Source: Prevotellaceae bacterium
GTDB taxonomy: Bacteria > Bacteroidota > Bacteroidia > Bacteroidales > UBA932
Direction: 5' to 3'
Assembly (NCBI GenBank): GCA_031287815.1
Contig: JAITSM010000209.1
Location: forward strand, 1-8,458
Length of the DNA: 8,458 bases
Both the position numbers and the translations under genes were made by a program. Of this stretch, positions 1 to 6,163 are shown piece after piece. The notes beneath the pieces are model-generated. The model searched no databases. It saw only the letters and a program-made list of their open reading frames with translations, and was not told the DNA's origin. The first letter of the stretch is position 1, and each line of letters begins with the position of its first letter.

Positions 1-160
1 CTGTTCAGGGTGATGCGGATAGATTAACTGTTAGATTCCTGTTTTTCAGCTGTTGCGTCTAAAAGGTAGTTTTTTACTGTATGCTGCCAATAATGCCCAA
101 TCTAAATGCGTCGGCCCTGACTTCATCCCTCCTACTTCAAAACTATTCCGATTTTTTTCC
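1..160. other. Leader region without a supportable gene
   Basis: No convincing gene is visible here. Short open stretches reach the left edge on the + strand, with stops at 25-27 and 60-62, and either could be the last codons of an upstream gene. They are too short to identify. A longer + strand frame begins at 53 but overlaps the membrane gene out of frame and looks like a shadow. Confidence 0.5.
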
Positions 161-169
161 TACTTTTGC
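161..169 (+). promoter_or_regulatory. Bacteroidota-type -7 promoter element of the Gate-domain gene
   Basis: The sequence TACTTTTGC fits the Bacteroidota -7 consensus TAnnTTTG, with the often-seen trailing C. Transcription would begin near 174-177, leaving a leader of about 15-18 nt before the ATG at 192. No clear TTG lies at the -33 position (about 137-142 reads ttcaaa), so the call rests on the -7 box and its placement. It supports the start at 192 over the in-frame ATG at 81, which lies upstream of this element. Confidence 0.5.
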
Positions 170-191
170 TTCCCGAAACGGTGTATATCTA

Positions 192-1139
192 ATGAAAACC
201 TTGAACTGTCCGCTTACTTTCCGTCGCATTGGCGCAGCTTTTCGCGCCTCGTTTACCAAGTCCGTCCGCATTGCCTGGTGGATGATTCGCCTGACCGTAG
301 CGGTTTCGCTGGGCGTGGAAATCCTGCACTATTTTGGTATTATCGCCTGGATGTCCGAAAGCCTGTCGCCGACATTCCGCTTGCTGGGCTTGCCCGGCGA
401 GGCGTCGCTGGCATTTCTCACCGGTTATTTTGTAAACGTATATGGCGCTATTGCGGTAGTGGAAACGCTGTCGCTGGGCGTGCGCGAACTAACCATACTG
501 GGCGTGATGACGCTTTGCGCCCACAATATGTTTGTAGAAACGGCCGTGCAGAAAAAGACCGGCTCGTCGGTGGTGCGGATGGTGGCGGTACGTACGCTGG
601 GCGCTTTGGCCAGCGGCTTTCTGGCGCATTGGCTACTGCCCGGCAGTATGGGAGCGGCAGCGCCCGCAGTGGCGGCGACTGCCGGGCAATCCTTGCAGGC
701 ACAGGCGTGGTGTTGGTTGCTGTCCACCGGCAGCTTGGTGTTGCGCATGTTTGTACTGATTGTCGCGCTTTCGTTTTTACAGCGTTTGCTGGCGGAATTC
801 GGCGTCATTCGCCGGCTGTCGAAAATTTTGCGCCCGGTACTGAAAGTATTCGGGTTGCCGGCAAAGGCTTCCTTCCTTTGGATTGTCGCCAACGTACTTG
901 GGCTTGCTTACGGCGCCGCCGTGATGATAGAAGAAATCGAAAACGGAAAAATCAGCACACGCGAGGTCGATTTGTTAAACCACCATGTAGGCATTGCGCA
1001 CAGCAACCTTGAAGATTTGGTGCTGTTCGTTGCCTGTGGCGCACTATGCTGGTGGCTGCTGCTTATTCGCTGGTTTCTCGCACTACTCCTCGTATGGGAA
1101 CGACGGATTGAATGGAGAGTAGAGAATGGAAAATGGTGA
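192..1139 (+). CDS. Nucleoside-recognition (Gate) domain membrane protein
   Basis: Predicted multi-pass inner-membrane protein of 315 aa. It resembles the Gate/nucleoside-recognition family that includes SpmA/SpmB, YjiG/YjiH and the gate segments of FeoB and nucleoside transporters. Two Gate halves are visible: residues 66-119, ending in AHNMFVETAV, and 221-279, ending in AHSNLEDLVLF. Both begin GLPxxAS and contain YGA, so the protein is an internal duplication. Hydrophobic segments cover roughly 28-52, 72-92, 100-118, 130-150, 172-200, 226-246 and 272-302. The start at 192 was preferred to ATG 81 because it lies just behind a -7 promoter element and removes a 37-residue unsupported extension. 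The transported substrate, if any, is unknown. The last residues (about 307-315) are read through a short repeat-like sequence. The gene is G+C rich (67% in 601-660) compared with the dcw genes. Confidence 0.75.
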   Translation: MKTLNCPLTFRRIGAAFRASFTKSVRIAWWMIRLTVAVSLGVEILHYFGIIAWMSESLSPTFRLLGLPGEASLAFLTGYFVNVYGAIAVVETLSLGVRELTILGVMTLCAHNMFVETAVQKKTGSSVVRMVAVRTLGALASGFLAHWLLPGSMGAAAPAVAATAGQSLQAQAWCWLLSTGSLVLRMFVLIVALSFLQRLLAEFGVIRRLSKILRPVLKVFGLPAKASFLWIVANVLGLAYGAAVMIEEIENGKISTREVDLLNHHVGIAHSNLEDLVLFVACGALCWWLLLIRWFLALLLVWERRIEWRVENGKW

Positions 1140-1144
1140 AATGG
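1111..1144. repeat. Degenerate AATGGARA-type short repeat at gene end
   Basis: Several related AATGG units occur in a row (AATGGAGAGT at 1111-1120, AATGGAAAATGG at 1125-1136, AAATGG at 1139-1144). The 10-mer AATGGAGAGT recurs exactly at 4092-4101. The tract includes the stop codon of the membrane gene and reaches into the 36-nt convergent gap before fabI. No strong hairpin terminator was seen in that gap. Confidence 0.45.
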
Positions 1145-1175
1145 TTGATGCGCTGGCCTCTTTCCCCACACCCTA

Positions 1176-2039
1176 TTATTTATTGATTATTTTCCGCAAA
1201 TCATTTTTTACATCGCGGTATTCCAAGCCTTCGTTATAAATTTTCATGGCGCGGAAACTCATGCCCATGCTGGAGTAGCCGCCGTCATGGAATAAGTTTT
1301 GCATCGTAACCTTGCGCGTCAGGTCGCTGAAAAGCGTTATCACAAAATCGGCGCATTCCGCTGCTGTGGCATTTCCCAGCGGCGACATGCGTTCGGCAAA
1401 GTCTACCAGATTCTCGAAGCCCATAATGCCGCTGCCCGCCGTAGTCATCGTGGGCGACTGGGAAATGGTATTGATACGTACATTTTTTTCACGTCCGTAA
1501 ATATACCCGAAACTGCGGGCAATGGATTCCAGCACGGCTTTTGCGTCGGCCATATCGTTATAGCCATACAGCGTGCGTTGCGCCGCCACGTAAGAGAGCG
1601 CCACCACCGAGCCCCATTCGTTGATAGCATCCTGTTTGTGGCAAACCTGCAAAATCTTGTGAAACGAAATAGCCGAAATATCCAGCGTCTGCTGGAAGTA
1701 AGCATAGTCCAAATCGTCGTAAGTACGCCCCTTGCGCACATTGGGCGACATGCCGATAGAGTGCAAGATAAAATCAAATTTCCCGCCCAGATGTTCCTGC
1801 CCTTTTGTTACCAGATTTTCCAAATCCGCTACATTCGTTGCGTCGGCGGGGATTACAACGGTGTTGCATCGTTTTGCCAATTCGTTGATTGTTCCCAGCC
1901 GCATGGATACCGGCGTATTGGTAAGCACAAACGATGCGCCTTCTTCATGCGCGCGTTCCGCTACTTTCCACGCAATCGACTTGTCGTTCAATGCGCCAAA
2001 TATCAGTCCTTTTTTTCCTGTCAATAAATGATGTGTCAT
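1176..2039 (-). CDS. fabI: Enoyl-[acyl-carrier-protein] reductase (NADH)
   Basis: Cytoplasmic short-chain dehydrogenase/reductase that performs the last step of each type II fatty-acid elongation cycle, reducing trans-2-enoyl-ACP to acyl-ACP with NAD(P)H. It is 287 aa, slightly longer than E. coli FabI (262). The N-terminal nucleotide-binding segment GLIFGALNDKSIAW (11-24) has the SIA motif of FabI in place of the classical GxxxGxG. The catalytic region contains Tyr150, Tyr160 and Lys167, in the FabI arrangement SY...YNxMxxAKAxLE. VRINTISQSP (187-196) matches the FabI substrate-loop region. The C-terminal tail (about 265-287) is charged. It starts at an ATG 12 nt after the stop of the TPR gene, behind a purine-rich AAGAAG, so it is likely translated from the same mRNA. 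FabI is the triclosan target in other bacteria; nothing here tells sensitivity. Confidence 0.95.
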   Translation of the reverse strand: MTHHLLTGKKGLIFGALNDKSIAWKVAERAHEEGASFVLTNTPVSMRLGTINELAKRCNTVVIPADATNVADLENLVTKGQEHLGGKFDFILHSIGMSPNVRKGRTYDDLDYAYFQQTLDISAISFHKILQVCHKQDAINEWGSVVALSYVAAQRTLYGYNDMADAKAVLESIARSFGYIYGREKNVRINTISQSPTMTTAGSGIMGFENLVDFAERMSPLGNATAAECADFVITLFSDLTRKVTMQNLFHDGGYSSMGMSFRAMKIYNEGLEYRDVKNDLRKIINK

Positions 2040-2051
2040 CTTCTTTTTTAT

Positions 2052-4025
2052 TTAGTTTTTACTGCAATATTTTTTAATTACACTGTATGCATCTTCCACG
2101 CCCAGTTCGCCGGCTTTGCTAATATCCAGGCAGCCTTTTTCCACTTCGCGCAGGTAAATATGCACCAGCCCGCGATTGTAGTACGCTTCGCCCATAAAGG
2201 GATAAAGTCGGATAGCCTGCGTGTAGTTGCCGATAGCCTCCGGAATCGCGTCGGACAGGCAGCGCAGGTTGCCGAGGTTATAGTAAATATAAGCCAGGTC
2301 GGGCATTAACATGGCGGCTTTATTCAGGTCGCCGATAGCTTCATGGTAGTCGTACATCCGTACATCTTGCTGCATCCGCGCCCGCGTGGACGAAACATTA
2401 TCCAGCGCAAGCACCTGCACATTATTTTCTACGGAGGCAATAAAATCTATCATCTCGCTTTGCAGCGCGCTCCGGTTAAGGTAGTAGAACGCATTGTTCG
2501 GGTCTAACTCAATCGCCTTGTTGAAATAATTCATCGCGCTGTTGAAATAACGCAGCTGGAATTGCGTGATGCCTTTATTAAAGTAGGCTTCCGCCGTTTT
2601 ATTTTTTCCCAGGAAGGCGGTAGCTATCGAATCTTCTTTCATCAAATCAATGGCGCCGCGCCCGGGAATTTCGCTCAGCATCTGTAACGGGCTATTGCGC
2701 TTGAACTGCTCCAGCGCCGGATGAAAATACTGCCGCTCAAACGGTATATCGGGCTGTTGCGCCACCATCAGTTTAAACAACGGCTTCAAACGCACGTCCA
2801 CCTTGCGGTATTGCAGCATATCGTCGCTAAAATCTTTGCGTGCAAACTCCGCATCCAGCGCCAGCAGGTCGTTGAATTGCTTGCTGGTGTCGGCATAGGC
2901 GGAGAAGGTGCTGTCGCTCATTTTCGATTTGTATTCATTAATTTTTTGCTGCGCTATGTCGTGGTCGCTTCTTGCCCCCGCCACCAGCCCCAGCTGCGTT
3001 TTCACGTATGCGCGGTTACTGTAGGCGTTGGCAAAGTCGGGATACAGTTCGATTGCTTTCGTGTAGTCGTCTAATGCGGCGCGGTAACGTTCCAGCTCTA
3101 TATGTACTGCGGCGCGGTTGTAATAACCCAGTACGTTGTTCGGATTGATGGCTATCACTTTTTCGTAATCGGTCAACGCATTGTTGTAGTCGCCGATTTG
3201 CGAGCGGATGAGCGCGCGGTTGTAGTAAGTAAGCGCATTGTTGGGGTCTTGTCGCAGCACCTTGTCGAAGTCGGCCAGTGCGCCGTTCACGTCTTTTTCA
3301 TTGTAGCGCACCAGCGCGCGGTTGAAATAGGCAAAAGCATTGGTAGAATCCAGCCGGATAGCCTCGTTCAGGTCGGCAAGGGCTTTGTCGTTTTCGCCTT
3401 TCAGGGCAAAGATGTTCGAACGGCGGATATATACTTCCGGGTCAAATTTACTCAGCAGCACCGCCGTATTGTAATCGTCCAGCGCTTTGGTCGTGTCTTG
3501 CAGGTAAAGGTACGCCGTCCCGCGATTTAAATAGGCATCGCTTACTTTCGGCTCGTAGCGCAGGAAAAGGTTAAAGTCGGCAATGGCTTTTTCAAACTGT
3601 TGCGTGAGAAAATAAGTATTGCCGCGCGTAAAATACAGTCCCGAATAGCCGGGTCGCAGCTCTGCGGCTACTTCCAAATCGACCAGCGCATCGTCATATT
3701 TTCCCAGCCGCCCATAAGTTACTGCACGGTAGTGGTAGCCGGTAGTGAACACCGGGTTAATGGAAAGCGCTTTGGTAAAATCGGTTTGCGCGCCTATAAA
3801 ATCATTGAGATTGTATTTGGCGATGCCGCGAAAAAAATACGCCTCATACAGCGTCGTATCGGCAGCTATCAAGGTATTGAAATTATTGATGGCTTGTGCA
3901 AATTTATTATCTACGATGAACTGCCGCCCACGATAGAGAAAATATTGCTTGTTATATTGCGCCTCCGCCAAAATAACCGTACCGCAAAGGGCTATAATTA
4001 ACAGGTATATTTTTTTTGCCGTCAA
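2052..4025 (-). CDS. Exported tetratricopeptide-repeat (TPR) protein, TTG start
   Basis: Predicted secreted or periplasmic scaffold protein of 657 aa. Residues 1-22 look like a Sec signal peptide: KK, then a hydrophobic run, then AEA before Gln23. There is no good lipobox around Cys14. Ten contiguous TPRs in exact 34-residue register cover about 27-366, with recurrent YxNRA and ALxDYxKAIxLxP signatures. A linker of about 110 residues (367-476) without TPR signature follows, then a second block of about four TPRs (477-646, the second and third interrupted by an insertion near 530-558). TPRs bind proteins; the partner is not deducible. The start is TTG, since no ATG lies between the upstream in-frame stop (4041-4043) and residue 369 and the signal peptide needs this start. 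A promoter lies 19-51 nt upstream. It is probably the first gene of a two-gene operon with fabI. It has no recognised name. Confidence 0.85.
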   Translation of the reverse strand: MTAKKIYLLIIALCGTVILAEAQYNKQYFLYRGRQFIVDNKFAQAINNFNTLIAADTTLYEAYFFRGIAKYNLNDFIGAQTDFTKALSINPVFTTGYHYRAVTYGRLGKYDDALVDLEVAAELRPGYSGLYFTRGNTYFLTQQFEKAIADFNLFLRYEPKVSDAYLNRGTAYLYLQDTTKALDDYNTAVLLSKFDPEVYIRRSNIFALKGENDKALADLNEAIRLDSTNAFAYFNRALVRYNEKDVNGALADFDKVLRQDPNNALTYYNRALIRSQIGDYNNALTDYEKVIAINPNNVLGYYNRAAVHIELERYRAALDDYTKAIELYPDFANAYSNRAYVKTQLGLVAGARSDHDIAQQKINEYKSKMSDSTFSAYADTSKQFNDLLALDAEFARKDFSDDMLQYRKVDVRLKPLFKLMVAQQPDIPFERQYFHPALEQFKRNSPLQMLSEIPGRGAIDLMKEDSIATAFLGKNKTAEAYFNKGITQFQLRYFNSAMNYFNKAIELDPNNAFYYLNRSALQSEMIDFIASVENNVQVLALDNVSSTRARMQQDVRMYDYHEAIGDLNKAAMLMPDLAYIYYNLGNLRCLSDAIPEAIGNYTQAIRLYPFMGEAYYNRGLVHIYLREVEKGCLDISKAGELGVEDAYSVIKKYCSKN

Positions 4026-4043
4026 TGTTACTTTACTTTTTTA

Positions 4044-4076
4044 CAAAAGTAAGCAAAAAAACGGGCAATAGCAAAA
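4044..4076 (-). promoter_or_regulatory. Promoter of the TPR-fabI unit
   Basis: On the minus strand, TTTTG (complement of 4072-4076) is followed by a 20-nt spacer and TACTTTTG (complement of 4044-4051). This matches the Bacteroidota consensus TTTG-N19-21-TAnnTTTG. The start of transcription would fall near 4036-4039, giving a leader of only about 12 nt before the TTG start codon. It is the best complete promoter match in the window. Confidence 0.65.
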
Positions 4077-4084
4077 GGAGAATA

Positions 4085-4115
4085 AATGAACAATGGAGAG
4101 TGGATAATGAACAAT
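4085..4115. repeat. AATGAACAAT short repeat pair
   Basis: AATGAACAAT occurs at 4085-4094 and again at 4106-4115, with AATGGAGAGT at 4092-4101 between them. The first 10-mer recurs at 8272-8281 between ftsI and murE, and the second at 1111-1120 at the end of the membrane gene. They look like members of one family of short dispersed intergenic units. No function is known to me. Confidence 0.5.
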
Positions 4116-4325
4116 CATAGATCGATTCAACTATTAAATGCCCCCCCCTTATTCTCACCTTCAGAAATCACTTTTCATGATTATTTTAATTTTTTGAGTT
4201 GATTTTGTTATTCATAACTTGTATTTTTTTATCGGTTATTAACATATTAAATAATTACACATAAATAAATTAACATGGAATTATTAATATATCTTATCTG
4301 AGGTGGTTAAAAACTTTTGTGTATG

Positions 4326-4362
4326 AAAATGGAATAAAATGTATGAAAATGGAATAAAATGT
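4326..4362 (+). promoter_or_regulatory. Candidate MraZ operator: four AAAATG[G/T] units at 10-bp period
   Basis: AAAATGG (4326-4332), AAAATGT (4336-4342), AAAATGG (4346-4352) and AAAATGT (4356-4362) follow each other with 3-nt spacers, so every unit lies on the same face of the helix. The tract sits within an exact tandem duplication of 20 bp (4321-4340 and 4341-4360). From established work, Mollicutes MraZ binds AAAGTG[T/G] units with 3-nt spacers and E. coli MraZ binds TGGGN units with 5-nt spacers, both at 10-bp period. The array covers the expected -33 region and ends one base before the -7 element, so binding there should interfere with RNA polymerase. Assignment to MraZ is inference. 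Confidence 0.6.
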
Positions 4363-4363
4363 T

Positions 4364-4372
4364 TAAATTTGC
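4364..4372 (+). promoter_or_regulatory. -7 promoter element of the mraZ/dcw operon
   Basis: TAAATTTGC matches TAnnTTTG with trailing C. Transcription would start around 4377-4380, about 22-25 nt upstream of the mraZ ATG. No clean TTG is present at the usual 19-21 nt spacing; that position lies inside the AAAATG array. A weak -33 would suit a promoter whose output is set by a bound regulator. Confidence 0.55.
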
Positions 4373-4401
4373 AGTTACAATTATACACACAACGCTATAA
4401 C

Positions 4402-4866
4402 ATGGCAAATTTTTTTGGTAAATATACGGTTCTATTGGACGATAAAGGGCGTTTGGTACTTCCGTCAAAATTCCGGGAAGAGGAGGCAGCGTTTGTTATT
4501 GAAAAAGGTTTGGAAGAGCCTTTTTTGGAAATGTACACTAAAAAAGATTGGGAACAACATGCCGAAGAGAAGAAAAAGGAATTTGATTTTTATGACGCGG
4601 AAGATCGTAAGCTTTGGCGTAGCTACATGAATCATTGTATTGACGTCATTCCCGATGAAAAGACCGGACGGATTGTTATCCCACCTTTCCTGTTGAGTAA
4701 AATAGGCGTTAAGAAAGAAGTCGTATTTGCCGGGCAATACCGCAATATCGAAATCTGGGCAAAAGAAGTTTGGGAAAATATGGGCATGCTGGATGATAAA
4801 GATTATGATATAGCGATGAAAAAGAAATTAGGCCGTAAAACAAATAACACCTCATTAAACCCATGA
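4402..4866 (+). CDS. mraZ: Transcriptional regulator MraZ
   Basis: First gene of the dcw cluster; 154 aa, near the usual 140-155. MraZ is a ring-forming DNA-binding protein with two AbrB-like half domains that regulates its own operon. Both signature motifs are present: DDKGRLVLPSKFR at residues 13-25 and DEKTGRIVIPPFLL at 85-98, followed by VVFAGQYRNIEIW (107-119), typical of the second half. The ATG at 4402 (MANFFGKY) was chosen because it gives the family-typical N-terminus. The in-frame ATG at 4339 lies inside the repeat array, upstream of the proposed transcription start. No Shine-Dalgarno sequence is visible. The C-terminus is charged and lysine-rich. A 22-nt gap separates it from rsmH. 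The gene is AT-rich (33% G+C in 4501-4560). The array upstream is a likely autoregulatory target. Confidence 0.95.
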   Translation: MANFFGKYTVLLDDKGRLVLPSKFREEEAAFVIEKGLEEPFLEMYTKKDWEQHAEEKKKEFDFYDAEDRKLWRSYMNHCIDVIPDEKTGRIVIPPFLLSKIGVKKEVVFAGQYRNIEIWAKEVWENMGMLDDKDYDIAMKKKLGRKTNNTSLNP

Positions 4867-4888
4867 TTTTTTTAATTATTAAGTTGTT

Positions 4889-5788
4889 ATGTCTGTCTAC
4901 CACACACCGGTTTTATTGCACGAGAGCGTTGATGCGCTTTGTGTGAAACCTGGCGGTACGTACGTAGATGCTACGTTTGGTGGCGGCGGGCATTCGTGCG
5001 AAATTTTAAACCGGTTACACAAAGGGCGGCTTATTGCCTTTGACCGCGACGCAGAAGCAGAAAAAAATACTATCGACAGCAAATCCTTTACGCTTATCCG
5101 GAATAATTTCCGGTACCTCCGCAACCTCTTGCGTTATGAGGGCGTAGAACAGGTTGACGGAATCCTTGCCGACCTTGGCGTTTCTTCTCATCAGTTCGAC
5201 ACGCCGGAACGGGGATTTTCGTTTCGTTTCGAAGCGGCGCTGGATATGCGCATGAACCGGCAGTCGGCGCTGACGGCGGCAAAAGTGGTGAATACGTACA
5301 GTGAAGAGAATTTATATTATATTTTAAAAATGTACGGCGAAGTGGAGAATGCGGCAAAAGTAGTGCGTTGCATTATCGCATGCCGCAATAAACAGCCCAT
5401 AGAAACCGTCAAGGCGTTGGTGGAAGCTGTGAGGCCGCGTATGCCCCGTCAGGCGGAACATAAATATTTGGCAAAAATCTTTCAAGCATTGCGCATGGAA
5501 GTAAATGCCGAAATGCAGGCGTTGGAACAATTGCTTTTACAATCGTTAAAACTCCTGAAAACGCAGGCGCGGTTGGTTATTATTACCTATCATTCGTTAG
5601 AAGACCGCATGGTAAAAAATTTTATGCGTGCCGGGAACGTGGAAGGAAAAATAGAAAAAGATTTTTACGGCAAGGAACAAACGCCGTTTATCGTAATCAC
5701 TAAAAAAGCAATAACGCCAACGGAAACGGAGATACAAACGAATACGCGGGCGCGTAGCGCCAAATTGAGAATAGCGGAGAAACGGTAA
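4889..5788 (+). CDS. rsmH: 16S rRNA (cytosine(1402)-N(4))-methyltransferase RsmH
   Basis: Cytoplasmic S-adenosylmethionine-dependent enzyme (formerly MraW) that N4-methylates C1402 in the decoding centre of 16S rRNA. At 299 aa it has the normal length. Motifs seen: HTPVLLHESVDAL near the N-terminus (5-17), the SAM-binding loop DATFGGGGHS (27-36), acidic FDRD (51-54) ending the next strand, DLGVSSHQFD (95-104), PERGFSF (106-112), LRMEVNAE (201-208) and YHSLEDR (234-240). The C-terminal TRARSAKLRIAEK is the usual family ending. The ATG at 4889 gives MSVYHTPVLL, as expected. It follows mraZ and precedes ftsL by 12 nt, the conserved dcw order, so it is almost certainly in one operon. Confidence 0.97.
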   Translation: MSVYHTPVLLHESVDALCVKPGGTYVDATFGGGGHSCEILNRLHKGRLIAFDRDAEAEKNTIDSKSFTLIRNNFRYLRNLLRYEGVEQVDGILADLGVSSHQFDTPERGFSFRFEAALDMRMNRQSALTAAKVVNTYSEENLYYILKMYGEVENAAKVVRCIIACRNKQPIETVKALVEAVRPRMPRQAEHKYLAKIFQALRMEVNAEMQALEQLLLQSLKLLKTQARLVIITYHSLEDRMVKNFMRAGNVEGKIEKDFYGKEQTPFIVITKKAITPTETEIQTNTRARSAKLRIAEKR

Positions 5789-5800
5789 AGGTTAGGGGCA

Positions 5801-6133
5801 ATGGAAAAGAAAATAAATAAGAATAATGTAATACGCCGTTTGTTTTCCGGCGACATTCTGGTGAACGATACGTTGAGCAAGCATGGCTGGTATTTAATTT
5901 ATTTAGTAGGCCTGGCATTGTTTTATATAGGGTTTCATTATAATATGGCGCAAACGGTGAAACAGACGCGGCAGCTTGAACGGGAAGTAAAAAATTTGCA
6001 AGCGGAATACGCAACCAAAGCATCGGAACTGATGCGTCTGAGTAAGCAGTCCGAAATAACGCGAATGTTGCATGAGCGCAATATTACAACGGTTGCCGCG
6101 CCCAAAGCGCCGCCCAAACGGATAAAGCAATAA
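5801..6133 (+). CDS. ftsL: Cell division protein FtsL, Bacteroidota type
   Basis: Small single-pass inner-membrane protein of 110 aa with a cytoplasmic N-terminus and periplasmic C-terminus. Family members form the FtsQLB-like scaffold that recruits and activates septal peptidoglycan synthesis. Residues 1-28 are charged or polar, 29-46 form one hydrophobic membrane segment (GWYLIYLVGLALFYIGFH), and about 52-90 are rich in heptad-compatible Leu/Glu/Lys and likely form a coiled coil. A short basic, proline-rich tail follows. Sequence alone is weakly conserved in this family, so the name rests on size, topology and position between rsmH and the septal transpeptidase. The ATG at 5801 follows AAAGGTTAGGGG, which may include a weak ribosome-binding site. 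Confidence 0.85.
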   Translation: MEKKINKNNVIRRLFSGDILVNDTLSKHGWYLIYLVGLALFYIGFHYNMAQTVKQTRQLEREVKNLQAEYATKASELMRLSKQSEITRMLHERNITTVAAPKAPPKRIKQ

Positions 6134-6163
6134 AATAGATGTTAATCTTTATTGAAAAATAAT

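Larger units (their letters stand above)
4026..4401. other. Divergent intergenic region between TPR-fabI and the dcw cluster
   Basis: This 376-nt region is AT-rich, especially 4180-4300. It carries the minus-strand promoter next to the TPR gene, a pair of AATGAACAAT repeats, eight consecutive cytosines at 4141-4148, a small palindrome GTTATTCATAAC at 4207-4218, and the mraZ operator-like array and -7 element at its right end. No protein-coding gene or structured RNA was recognised in it. Confidence 0.7.

Noticed and set aside
81..191. Earlier ATG start for the membrane gene
   Set aside because: The extra 37 residues are polar and unlike family N-termini, and the -7 promoter element at 161-169 lies inside them.
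53..1012. 319-aa + strand open frame overlapping the membrane gene
   Set aside because: It is out of frame with a gene that has clear Gate motifs. Its translation is rich in Arg, Cys and Gly with no recognisable domain, as expected for a shadow of G+C-rich coding sequence.
1140..1175. Bidirectional terminator between the convergent genes
   Set aside because: No stable hairpin followed by a T run can be formed in this 36-nt gap by eye.
1299..2027. 242-aa open frame antisense to fabI
   Set aside because: It lies entirely within fabI, whose catalytic residues are intact, and shows no family signature.
4207..4218. Palindrome GTTATTCATAAC as an operator or terminator
   Set aside because: Arms of 5 bp in very AT-rich DNA are expected by chance, and it has no promoter nearby.
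4323..4357. Two identical mini-ORFs (ATG AAA ATG GAA TAA) as leader peptides of mraZ
   Set aside because: They are a by-product of the 20-bp duplication and lie upstream of the proposed transcription start, so they would not be in the mRNA. Would be reconsidered if transcription starts before 4320.
4321..4360. CRISPR-like repeats
   Set aside because: Two directly adjacent 20-bp copies with no spacers do not form a CRISPR array, and no cas gene is present.
4339..4401. Earlier in-frame ATG for mraZ
   Set aside because: It starts within the repeat array upstream of the -7 element, and MANFFGKY at 4402 is the family-typical N-terminus.
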